Positions 52,301 to 63,137 of a stretch of 64,000 nucleotides of DNA are shown piece by piece. The notes under the pieces are model-generated. The model made no database searches. It saw only the letters and a program-made list of their open reading frames with translations, and was not told the DNA's origin. Each line of letters starts with the position of its first letter. The first letter of the stretch is position 1. The stretch is from Hirudo medicinalis (Eukaryota; Annelida; Clitellata; Hirudinida; Hirudinidae). Location of the stretch: positions 74,317-138,316 of the forward strand of contig MPNW01000077.1 in the NCBI GenBank assembly GCA_011800805.1. Reading direction: 5' to 3'. The position numbers and the translations under genes were made by a program.

Positions 52301-55300
52301 TCAAAGTATTCTGTCATATTTGCTGAGGTTTCAACCCTCTTGAGTAAACTGTCTGGTTTAGAGTTGGAATAAAATATGGAAGTTCTCTGGTTCTCAGCTG
52401 TGTTTCCCATGCTTTTAAAGTGATGCTCTGTTTAGAAATTGAAAATGTTAATATATTATATTACAATATAATTATAATATATTATTAATGTAGTTATAAC
52501 ATATATATAATTATAATATATTATAGAAAGGCCTGAAAGATAGAATCCAACCTTTTAGTTTGTTTGGCCTACCAGGCAGAAAGTATTCGTAGGTCCAACC
52601 TGTCTCGTAGTTATACAGCCTATTCTGCAATTTGTCCATCCTATTCTGAAATGTCTCCCTGACTTCAAGCAGATTAGTTCCTGGTAATCCAGAGAAGAAT
52701 ATCTAGATATTCACTTTCAAGAAGTTCCATTACAAAAGAAGCTCAAATGTTTAGTGATGTCTACAAAAAGTATCTGTCTAAGACCATTGACAATAGAAAC
52801 TCACTATCATAGTCCTCAAAGATTGAGAGTCTTTGGACCAGTCCATCCTTCATCAGGTATGGAGCAAACTTTTCTAGCTTGGATTTCTTGTATAAGGTCA
52901 CCTTCTTTCCTTCTGGGCATCTTTTTTTAAAAGCTGGTGATAATGTGTGTTGCTGTTGTTAATGGTGATAATGAGGCAGTAATAATGTTAGGCAACAATG
53001 ATAATGACCTTTATGGTGATTTTTAATGATGATAATGGTCTTTAAAAATATACCTTCATCAGTGATGACAAGTGGAAGGACCCAAGATGGTGGAAGGTCA
53101 ACATAAGAAGACATTTCTGCATCTGCAGTCTTTTATTAATATAAAAAAAATATTTTAAGGAAAGTAATCTTCTAATCAAAAAGTCCTGCACTACTACAAT
53201 TTGCCACCTTTTAAAGTAGGCAAGATAACCTAATATCAACAGACCTCATAAACCATATTCATTTAGCTAATTATACATCCACTAGAGGACATCTGTTTAA
53301 ATTAGGCCCAACTTTTGCTCAACAGGCATGACTAAGTGTAATCAAAATTTGGAACTCTCTCCCTAATGACATCATTTCATCCACAACATATGGTCGATTC
53401 ACCTGCCTCAACTATTTTCTCCTTTCCTATTCTACAAATGACGTGTTAGAGTCACACCCATTGGATAAATTTTCTTGTTTGTTTGCTTGTGAGTAGGTAA
53501 GAGTTATTTGTCCTCTGCTCACTTATGTAATACAAAAACTTTAAAAATAAATAAATAAATAAATAAAAGATGAGAAATAACTTTCCTTAAAGTATTATAG
53601 ATTTTCAACTCCTCTATATACTTCTTATTATATGCATCAAAGCTTCTATGTATGGCTTTGCCTTATTCAGGACTATGGAGTCGGGACCAAAATCATCTGA
53701 CTCCAACCCTGGAGTTTTAAAAGTTTGACTCCGACTCCGGGACTTTAAAAATTTCAGACACCGGAGGCTCAAAAAAGGCCAAACTCCGACTCCTCGACTC
53801 CGACTCCACAGCCCTGGCCTTACTCTGCTTTTTTTAAATTATCTGGACCAAATGATTATGTAATTACTTAAACACATGTTGTTTTTCATCCCATTTTTGT
53901 TTATTAATGTTATATTTGCAGAAATTTTTGTAAGAAATTTAAAAAAAAAATCAAATAAATGTTTGGACAAGCAAAACTACCAACTTCTTTTTGTTCTTCA
54001 TCTTTATCTTCAAATTCAAATAAAGATTTCTTTACCTTCTTCACCTCAATTGTGTCATGCTTCAGGATAACAAACTCCCACAGAGATCCATCCTTCAAGT
54101 CATAATCAATATCCTGTTTTGTTAACAGATATCATGTTATTCTACTACTCAATCAGTTGAAACATTTGCATTTGGCAAATCTTTGGTAAATCTAGAAAAA
54201 CTGGGTCTCTAGGCAGATTGGAAAGAAGAGAAGTTGGAAGGTGCGGTAATACATATGGTATGGTGTATGGGTATGGGGCGAATTCTGGACAATTTGTTAT
54301 TATAATCTCTATCAAATCAACCCAGTCTGCACTGTACAAATGGCAGATCGGTTAAAATGTGCCTTCACATCCTATTCGGATACATGAGGCATTCAAAAGA
54401 TCGGCTAAATGCAAAAACAATCACGTTCAAAATTAATTCTAGAATGTCCATAATTATTTCATTAATTAACAGAATCTAACCATAAATAAACCTAATTAAC
54501 TATAAAAATCAATAACCTTCATGCCTTCACTGCAATCCTGCATGCAGACCCAGGCATTGTGGTCATTCCAGATATGCTCAATACCAAGATATTGGGGGCA
54601 ATCAATGGGATGGCTCAACCCTGTGGTTGGCTCAATGAAAAAATTTTTTTCTATATCTCTTGACCCAGAGAGGACCAATATCCAAGAGTGACATCGTAGG
54701 CCATACAGAAGATCTTCAGGTGGTAGTTCCAGCCTCTTAACAAAGATTAAACAGGTCATGATTGGTTATTAAATAGAACATTATGGAGCTATATCATTAT
54801 CATCATTATCTCCCATCTTCAATATGCCAGCATTAGAACTGATTTACCCTGATTTTGTCTAATTCTGCAGCCATTTTCAGCTGGTTTTCCTCTTCAAACT
54901 GCTTTATGTTCTTTTTCTCCATGAGTTCCTCATATCTGCTTTTCTTGAACTTTTGGGCCTTCAGTTTTGAGTACTTGTTCTCCTTTGACTCCTTCTTAGT
55001 CTCCTCAACCTTGTGATTTAAAAAAGGGCTATCAAGCTTAGCATTACATGTACAATCTCTATTAACTCAACCTTTTGTGAAACTGCAATGAGGGGGCATT
55101 CTTCCATGGTCTGGTCAATGAGGCAAGTCTCCCTTGTAGCATAGCCACTGACAACATAGGCATCATAGCCAACTCCAATGAGCAAGGAGGCCAAAAGAGT
55201 ACTGTATTCAAAACAATGGCCTCTTTGTAAGGTTAACACAGTTGCAGGAGAATACAAATGGTCAGGCTGAGAAAAGCAATTAGAAATTAATGCAATTTAT

Positions 55301-56737
55301 TAATTAACACATTTTTCTTAAGAGTTATGATGTTATATCCCCAGTAATTCATATTCACTTTCACAAAAATCCACTTGTCTAAAATAACCATCATTATCAA
55401 TATTATCACCATTACATTATCAACATTATCCGATCTCACCAGTTCATAAGGAGGGGTAAGTGGCACATATATGAGGTGGTCAGCCACAAAATCGCTTGCT
55501 CCTTTCCAATCATTCAACTCAGGAATCGGAAGTTCCATAGGACGGACAGTTGAGCAAACAAATTTCTAGAATTCAGGAATCATTGTTCAGTCGGATGATC
55601 AAATTGTTTCCTCTGTTATAAAATACTAAAATATAAACTGTATAACTCTAAAGGAAAAGACAAAAAGAAAAGGTCTCCCTTCTTCAGATTATAAGATGTT
55701 GTATAAAATCTAGTAAACGTTAAAAAAATCATCATGAGTTAAGAACATTCCCAATTATTCATTTTAGAACACTTATTTCAAAATTATGGATTTATTCTTC
55801 TACAATGAGCAAAGATTAAAAAAGTGTATGCAGACTAGGATTTGATTCCTAATGGGGCTGTACCAAAGCAAAAGATTTGACCATTCGGCTACTGACATGG
55901 ATTATAGAAGTTTATTTTGAAATTGTTATAAAGTTGTTTTATGTCCACAAATATGCTGTAAAGTTATTAAATGCCACCCTAAAAAAAGTTGAGACTTTTC
56001 TGTCTCCCTAAAATTGCTCAATGATTTTTTCTTACAGGAACATTGAACTCATTTAATGGCTTTATAAAGAGAGGTTTCCTCTTTGTGTACAGGTTGTGGT
56101 ACTGCTTGCCAAAGTTGTCAACGTAGCCCACAATCAGCTCCTCCTGCAAGTTGTTCATTTTGTAGCTTGCAGGATAATCTGCCTCATCAAAATTTATCTT
56201 TTTGAACCTAAAAAATTTAGTGATTATCATCATTCACAGTTTTCATTATTACTACTTATGTAAAAAAAATTGTCTGCATATAGCAAATGCAACTTGAAAA
56301 TTAAACTGATATTTGAAACAATTTAGAAGTAAATTGAAATTACAGGAAAGAGAGTGATTGATCTGCAAAAGAACTTTTTTCCTCTGAAGTTTGTATCTCT
56401 TCTTCTTCTTCATCTTCATCAACTTCGTCATAAATGAGACCAGAGTCCTAAAACGATGCCGGCTTTACACACTTAATTAGAGTGAATGAGAAATTTGTAC
56501 TCTAGTGAATAATGTATCATGAATAGTGTCTCAATCCCAGAATGTCGATTAATCTACTATTTTGATTTAATTGGATTTACACATTAAGTGGTCTTGATCT
56601 ACTATTGAACATAAGCCACTCTAATCAAACTCTGAATTGTTATTGTTATCTAGACATGATATGGCCCAATTCCCATAAATTTAAAATAAAAATGATTTTA
56701 ACTTCACCTTGATTTCGGAAGTAATTAAGTTATCCAT
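49386..56737 (-). CDS. DRC7: DRC7: nexin-dynein regulatory complex subunit 7
   Basis: Seventeen exons join in phase to 834 residues (human 874): 56737-56708, 56447-56344, 56207-56036, 55565-55440, 55266-55072, 55009-54848, 54735-54517, 54113-54036, 53129-53054, 52933-52805, 52680-52552, 52427-52207, 51763-51542, 51117-50896, 50808-50614, 50375-50236, 49470-49386. After a short acidic start come KQYHNLYTKRKPLFIKPLNE, PELNDWKGASDF, the transglutaminase-like region (about 145-209; RGHCFEYSTLLASLLIGVGY), HSWILVLSGSRDIEKNFFIE (about 280), RCPEGKKVTLYKKSKLEKFA (about 390), a helical charged region (about 625-800) and the terminal RHENQAPVRFEAL...DPRL. DRC7 belongs to the linker of the nexin-dynein regulatory complex, which aligns outer doublets and tunes dynein in motile cilia. 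The animal therefore builds motile cilia or flagella. Confidence 0.95.
51297..51425 (+). mobile_element. tRNA-derived SINE, copy 2 (in DRC7 intron 13)
   Basis: An A-box-like tctaacggttaagac, a B box gattcgaatccc and then the body cccgtcctaatcatccag, shared with the copy at 31200-31390 (ccgtcccaatcacccag). It ends in (aac)-rich aataaacaacaacaacc. It is antisense to DRC7. Confidence 0.7.
53281..53578 (+). mobile_element. LINE 3' fragment in DRC7 intron 8
   Basis: The plus-strand frame reads TRGHLFKLGPTFAQQA, a stop, then LSVIKIWNSLPNDIISSTTY and a short tail. This is the pattern found at the C-terminus of many non-LTR retrotransposon reverse transcriptases (TRGH...WNSLP...). It ends in (AAAT)n at about 53556-53578, a typical LINE tail. 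The in-frame stop and short length show a dead 5'-truncated insertion. It is antisense to DRC7. Confidence 0.75.
53660..53824. mobile_element. Short non-autonomous hAT-type element with target-site duplication
   Basis: The element (53668-53816, 149 bp) starts caggactatggagtcgg and ends ccgactccacagccctg, imperfect terminal inverted repeats of 17 bp. Internal gactccgactcc repeats are typical of this type. It is flanked by gccttatt (53660-53667) and gccttact (53817-53824), an 8-bp target-site duplication with one mismatch, which is the hAT superfamily size. It sits in DRC7 intron 8 (between the eighth and ninth coding exons), ~90 bp from the LINE fragment. Confidence 0.85.
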
Positions 56738-58039
56738 AAATTCCTACAAGCACAATTACTTTAAGGAAACAAATACCAATCTGTAGTCATAGAAACGGTT
56801 ATTCAAGAATGTAAAGTCTATACAAAATTTAATAAGTTTTCAGTTTTGTTATATTTCATAAACAAAAAAATAAGAAAATATATTAATAACATTTATTTTA
56901 ACACTACTAAAAATTATTTATATCGCATCGAGTATAATTAGCAGGGAAATCATTTGGGAGGTGCAGTTAGGCAATATCCGGATTTTTCTAATGTTTTGAA
57001 ACAGCCGAAAAAACCATCAGCCAATTTTTGGGGGTGGGCGGAAGTTTTCTTTCTCCCCACCACAGCTGAAAGGGGGTATTCGATTTTTTCCTGAAATAAC
57101 TAAAATGGTCAAAAGCCAACTTTAAAAATCTGAGAACAGAAAGAATTACTGATGCTAAATTTTATTCTTCTCAATCAGACATCTCACAGTTGAATAAATC
57201 ACCCTGATAAGTATTTGGTGCTCCTCCGTTCTTCTTAACTCTTTTCCAAACAGGTCGTTATCTGCTCCGATAATCTCTGATCCAGCCAGTACAATCCGTC
57301 TGTAACCTGGGATTCGAACTTGAATCAGACTTCTGTGACCAGCATATAAAAAAAACTACTCCTTCCTGTTATGCATCTCTGAGGGAGATTCACAGCACTG
57401 CCAGCCTAATATATGCCCGGACGTTTCTTATAAGAGTCCTAAATAAAATAAAATATGACCATATCATTTCATTTTTTACCATCCATTGGCTACGCATTCG
57501 CCAACGAATAGACTACAACACTATTCCAGTTTTCAATTCTCTCCTAGGTCACGCACCGTCCTATCTGCTTTTTATCCGTGCTGTGCATATCCAAGGAAGG
57601 CGAGGGCTCCGATTGGCAATCAGAGGCTGGTGCATGGAGAAGCAAAAACCAACTCACTGGGAGCCTCTGGCATGTTCGTCGGCCCGCAAATTTAGAACAG
57701 ACTCTAAAACCTAGCCGGGGATTTCACACTACCTTAAGATTTTTTCTTAAATGGAAACTACCCACAGCCTAGGGAATTTGAAGTTCCGCAGAAACGTATT
57801 ATTTAATATGCCATCAAATTCGAATTCATTATCAATGAGAGGATTGAGATCTATCATCTGGCTAAATAACGTTTTCAATTTTTAAACATATTTGAAAAGT
57901 AACCAAACTTCCTATTTATTAACAAAAAGAAAATAAGTTTTAAAAATATTTCAAAAAATTCATTATACAGCAAAATCTAAAAATAAACATCTTTCGATAG
58001 TGCCGGTCTGGTAATTGTTTGGTCTTGACCTCACACAGA
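56738..58039. other. Divergent spacer between DRC7 and NAA40
   Basis: It holds both upstream regions. An acceptor just before the DRC7 ATG (ttgtag, ~56743) suggests a non-coding first DRC7 exon further right. A LINE fragment occupies 57475-57780. A B-box-like gggattcgaac near 57309-57319 may be SINE debris. Confidence 0.6.
57475..57780 (+). mobile_element. LINE (CR1/L2-like) reverse-transcriptase 3' fragment
   Basis: The frame reads HWLRIRQRIDYNTIPVFNSL, then LGHAPSYLLFIRA and further diverged text with stops. This matches the widely conserved CR1/L2-clade C-terminal pattern HWLP(V/I)RQRI(D/E)YK...APSYL. It is degenerate and inactive, and lies between the two divergent promoters. Confidence 0.75.
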
Positions 58040-60006
58040 ATGGGGGTTCGTCTTTGTTTTCCGGATATTTTGATTTATCTGAATGTGTTATATATTTAGA
58101 TCTTGGCATTTGCTTTCGCGAGGGCTGAATCGATTATGAATTTTCAATTATTCAGAGGAAATCAAATACCAAAGCGAAAGAAAGAAAACTTAAGCATAAA
58201 GAGGTTTTGTAATTTCTAGTGGCGAAAGTTTTTAAAAATTTAACTTTTTCAGTCTCAATAAATCTAATCATGAAACCTTATAATTTGAACCTTATAATTG
58301 TAATCCTTTATGCATTCAGGAACTTTCCCATCTCTCATCTAAGTTGGCTCTTATCGATGCAGCCAATTCAGTAAGTATCATTTTTACAACGACTTTTTAA
58401 TGTTTCCAGCTTTAACTGCTTATTTTTTCATCAAAAAAGCTAGATGACCCACTTGCCATGCTGCAACCTTTTAAAAAATTTGAAAGAAACAGGTGGGATT
58501 TCTACATATTGAAGACATTATTTTAGATTTTTTTTTTTAATTTAAAATTGATAATTGGCAGTTTGAATGTGGCTATCACATGCCAAAGAGTTGTGACAAT
58601 GAAAGAAGACATCTGTGAATGGGTATTTAACCTGACAAAAGAAAATATGGAGGAACTGTTAGATCCTTATCCTGAATGTTCAATTGTTTGTATATATGAT
58701 ATTACATAATAGGCATTTGCCCCCTACCCCTGTCAGTTTGCTCCTTGGTATTTTTCTAAATCCATATAATTCTTAAATAATTTATTGATCTTTATACAGC
58801 TCCAGTGAATTTGGAAAGCTTCCATCAATATTTATTACCTTCCTTATGTGCCTTTAATGTGAAATTAATTGTTTGTTGCTAATCCACCAGTACTATATTT
58901 TATTGTTGTAACATTTATGTTCACTTAAAAAAAAATTGCTCACCTTCACCAATTTTAAAATCCTAGGATAGGCTGCTGTATTACATTGCCTTAATTTTAT
59001 TATTGGCTATTAAACAAATAAAACTCTTAATTGTGAAATACATGCAGATATAATTCTTGTGGGTGGGGATGGAATGACAGACAGAAAAAAGAGGAGATGA
59101 GAGATGAAAAAGCTTGGTACCTCATTGCTAAGGAAGTCTCAACTGGCAAGCCAGTTGCCTTAGTTCATTTCAGATTTGATCTTGACTATGGCGATGAGGT
59201 TGTGTATTGGTAAGTCATAAAGTAATTCAATGTTCGATATATGGTATCATGACTTTGGTTGCATTTTGATTAAATCAAATTTTACATTTCTGAACAATTT
59301 AATGTCTTTCTCATTGAACCTAGTTATGAGATCCAGTTAGTCCAGGAGGTCAGGGGTAAAGGTCTTGGCAAGTTCCTGATGCAAATTTTGGAGCTCCTTG
59401 CACACAAGTGAGTTCAATTACCATTTCAAATTAGCTGCAGACCAATTGCAAAACTTATTTGCTCAGCACCCCAAACAAAGTCCCAACTAATGAGGAAGAG
59501 CAGGGATATCATTTAAGCTTTTCCCTGGAGGCAAACCCTTCCTGATGATAGGAGCATATTCTTTTGCTTCTCACCAAATATCAGGAGGCAACAGCTGCTT
59601 GCTCTAGGAACCACTGCTATAGTACTTCAGCATAACCTCAGAAGCTCCTGCGAATTTGCTTTTGCAATAGTGATACAACTATCTTCACTAATAAATACCC
59701 ACATCGACTTTATTTTTATAGAACCGGCATGAAAAAAGTCATTCTCACAGTCTTCAAACAGAATCTCACATCCCAAAATTTTTTCAGGGCTAAACTCAAG
59801 TAATTTTTAAATGTTTGCCCACAAATAATGAAATTTATCTAATTTCACATTCCACCTCATTATGTTGTACCTGTTCAAGGTATGAGATTGATGGTTCAAG
59901 TCCTGAAAATACAGCCTATGATATTCTGAGCAAAAGGATCCAACAGAAACAAGTCACATCCCCAACCCCTGGAGCCTGCCACTCCTGCTGTGGGCACCAT
60001 CACTGA
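58040..60006 (+). CDS. NAA40: NAA40 (NatD): histone H4/H2A N-terminal acetyltransferase
   Basis: Nine exons join in phase to 234 residues (human 237): 58040-58045, 58156-58203, 58320-58370, 58440-58492, 58562-58657, 59048-59209, 59324-59407, 59722-59799, 59880-60006. The first coding exon carries only Met-Gly; joined to exon 2 it gives [15 protein letters not shown], close to the human start MGRKSSKAKEKKQKR. Then follow [60 protein letters not shown], the GNAT acetyl-CoA motif RGKGLG (about 149-154), [10 protein letters not shown] and YEIDGSSP, ending in a Cys/His-rich tail (CHSCCGHHH) like the human CGGCCH end. NatD acetylates the N-terminal Ser of H4 and H2A. It is divergent from DRC7 and convergent with SAE1. 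An AATAAA lies at about 60053. Confidence 0.95.
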
Positions 60007-60052
60007 AGGGTATTGGCATACTGTAGCAAGATTGTCGTTATTGCTTGCATGA

Positions 60053-60118
60053 AATAAAATTCTAGCTGAAGTCTCACTTAGTATTTCTAAGCTCACATTT
60101 TTATAAAATATTTATTGG
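60053..60118. terminator. Opposed poly(A) signals between NAA40 and SAE1
   Basis: AATAAA on the plus strand at about 60053 (47 bp after the NAA40 stop) and TTTATT near 60110-60115, which is AATAAA on the minus strand (~57 bp after the SAE1 stop). The two convergent mRNAs would end within or across the same ~165-bp gap. Confidence 0.6.
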
Positions 60119-60171
60119 TGGATCAAATTGATAATCGTCAAGGTGACTGAAATTGTCTTTCGAGTTAAGAC

Positions 60172-62393
60172 TCAGACGGGAAGTCCGATCTGTTCAACAG
60201 ATCCACAGCTGAGGACACCATCAAAAAAGAAAAAGTTGTTGTGTGGTTGGTCCTTCTGTGAGACTGCCTTCAGGACATCTTGTGCAATAACTCCTCCCAA
60301 AATGGTGCAGAGAGGATTTATTTCTCCATAGCATTCCCTGGAAGAGAAAATGTATACATTCAATCTCGATAAAGGAATTTGACGACTACCTAACACAATA
60401 CTGAAATTAAGAATATTTATAATAAACAGATTTGGCTCACTCCAAATAGGTTAGGGGAATGTGCTGGTCCTCTAAGGTGATGTCTCTGAGCATTTCTGCC
60501 CTTATGTTTTCCAGCATTTTCATGTCTTTGTCTTGGCTTTCAGACTCAGGAATTCTTTCGTGCTTGCTCATGAACTCAGAAACCACTAAAAAATGAACAA
60601 TTTCAATGGCTGCCTTGTCAACATATGCAAATGCTAACAGTTTTGCTCTTTGCTCGAGAATTACTTAATTAAGTTATCTTTATAAAAATAATAATTCATA
60701 AAATACGAAATTTGCTTAAACTTTTCAAAACTTCAAGAAAAGCTCCAAAATTTACAAAGCTATAACAATCTTTAAGCCACATATGAACTTAACCTCTGCA
60801 GAAAAAGAAGCCAGTTGGGGGGCTTTTTGATTTTTTGGCATTCTCTTCATTAGACCACCTGAAGGCCAAGACATCTTGAAGGGTTGGAAAATCAATAACC
60901 TGTGTAATCAACCTTAATGGTAAAATGGTTTTCTATGCAAGCGATTGCTAGTTGTTGATGAGCCTGTTTTTTCACAAGGGAATCTATAATAATAACTGTT
61001 ACAAAAAAAAATGCTGCTATAAATACCTTACGAACTATTTTGGTTTCGCAATTGTCTGTTTTGACGTTCTTTTCCAGAGACTTTCTTGATTGATCTTGGG
61101 ACATGACCTGGACTTCTCTAATTAATTTCAAATATCTTGTTAAGTAATATGCCTACCATGGTATGTCACAAGGATGAAGATTAGTGACCATGATTAATAA
61201 CCAGCTGATTAATTTTGTAATAAGTTACCACCTAAAAATGTTAGTGAACGTAAAAACTAGTTTTTCAATTATCATATTTAATGAAAACAAATTACGACTC
61301 ACGATGCATATTCGTGATGCCCTAGATCAGACAGCATATAACCATAAAGACCAAAGCATCCTCCCAAAAACAACTTGATCCCCTCCTTGCGGCAGTGGTT
61401 GTCAAGGGATTCAGCAGACTTCCAGTCCATACAATTGGCGCAAATGACATCATAAGTAGAAAAAAAGGTCAGAGGCTTTTCCCTGATGCCAGAAGATTCT
61501 GCGGTCACATCAACCATAGGGTTAAGGGATCGTGCCTTTTTTATGGAAGCAATGGCCCTCTGCAAGCAAGTTATTACTCAGTATCACTTTACAAGCAGGT
61601 AGAAGAATCTCTAAGGCAAAGCTGATTCTTTTATTACTCTGTGTCCATTTTAATGATCAGATAGCATCCACAAAACAACAGAAGGTTCATGCAAAACTAT
61701 CAACCATGTCTATGTTTGATATAATTATGATAAATGAAGACTTACATTTGTCCCAAGATCAATCTTCCTGATAAATATTTGACTTCTCAAGTCCTTCTCT
61801 GAAACCTAAAAGATTAGGTTATCACACCAATATTATGATGCCAAAATAAAATTAGTTGTACAAAATGATAACCATACCCATCGCATTAAGACCATAATTT
61901 AGACCTTATTAGGCTCAACCATATATTAAACCAGAATAATGTTTGTTAATCAAAAATAAATCATATCTTCATCAGCAAGAAATAAGAGAAACAATAATTC
62001 AACATCATGAAGTTCTAATTTCTAAAAGTAAATGAGTAAAGAAATGTCCCAAGATAAGTGGTAGAGCAATTACTTTAAAACATTATGATATATACCTTTT
62101 GATCATCCATGAAATGGATTGATTTAACCCCAGCCAGAATAATATTTTTAGCAACTTCTGATCCGAGACCTCCTAAACCAATAACCAAAACTCTAGCTGC
62201 TCTCAATCTGTAATCAATAATGGTAATGTAAAAAACATGCAGGTCCAATTAATTTAAGTACTTAAAATACTCGCCAATAATCGAGGCAAAGAAATCACCT
62301 TTTTTGTGCATCGAGACCCCACAATCTAATTTGACGATCGTAAATTTTAGCCTCATCTTCTGTTATTTCAAAACTGAACTCGTATCCAGACAT
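60172..62393 (-). CDS. SAE1: SAE1 (AOS1): SUMO-activating enzyme subunit 1
   Basis: Eight exons join in phase to 349 residues (human 346): 62393-62299, 62207-62096, 61805-61746, 61559-61303, 61135-61027, 60899-60794, 60585-60441, 60337-60172. Signatures are YDRQIRLWGLDAQKRLRAAR, the nucleotide-fold loop GLGGLGSE (about 42-49), LAGVKSIHFMDDQ, ARSLNPMVDV, FGLYGYMLSDLGHHEY and the C-terminal CTILGGVIAQDVLKAVSQKD followed by PHNNFFFFDG. SAE1 pairs with UBA2, which supplies the catalytic Cys and the ATP site; the heterodimer adenylates SUMO and starts SUMO conjugation in the nucleus. Its ATG is 745 bp from the CASC3 ATG, divergent. Confidence 0.96.
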
Positions 62394-63137
62394 TCTTCCC
62401 AAAACAAAACAAGGCGCGACGAAGCTGCTATACAAAGAATTGAGATGCAGCAAATAATGAGCGGATTATAATTAAGGACGTCGAACAAGAAGATTGGATC
62501 ATAATATAACAAATTAAATATTATTTATAGATTAAAATCATTATTTTTTACAATATAAACTTTTTATTTTTGAATTTCGTATATTTTTCTCATTAAGCCT
62601 AGAAATTGCCGCGAGGACTATTTTTCTAGTTCACATTTCTTGATTTTCCCCTCAAGGATTATTAGAAATAATCTGAAAATCATTTCGTGACTTGATAAGG
62701 TTCAACTTTTATCCATGCTTTTAAAGTGTCCCAGAAACATCATTGAAATCTGTAAAATCAAAGAAAGAGATTTACTATTTTTAACTATTTTGGATGGTGA
62801 TGCTACTAGTGGGGCATAAACGGTGGTGATTACCCCATTACTACGCTTTTGTCACTCGTCTCTTTTCGAGATATTACTTTGTTTATTATAATAAATTATT
62901 ATTTCTCAATATAAAATTATTAATTTGAATTTATTGCACTTTATTAAGTTTATTAACAACAATTACTCATTGTATTTTTAAAATACTATGGTATGAAGTT
63001 TCTATGTCTTTTATTTTGTTTTGTGTTAACGTGTTATCAAACATAAGCGAATTAATTTAACTAGAATTTTAGGTTATATATCTAAATATATATTTAGTTT
63101 AACAAACATTCATTACATTTGAGAACGCTATTTCAAA
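62394..63137. other. Divergent promoter region SAE1 / CASC3
   Basis: 744 bp between the two start codons. AT-rich, with no exon. No TATA box at a fitting distance from either ATG was clear. It may be a bidirectional promoter. Confidence 0.55.

Noticed and set aside
55830..55880. Third SINE copy suggested by ggatttgattcc and ggggctgtacc
   Set aside because: Only the B-box-like stretch is present; the A box and body motif are not convincing.
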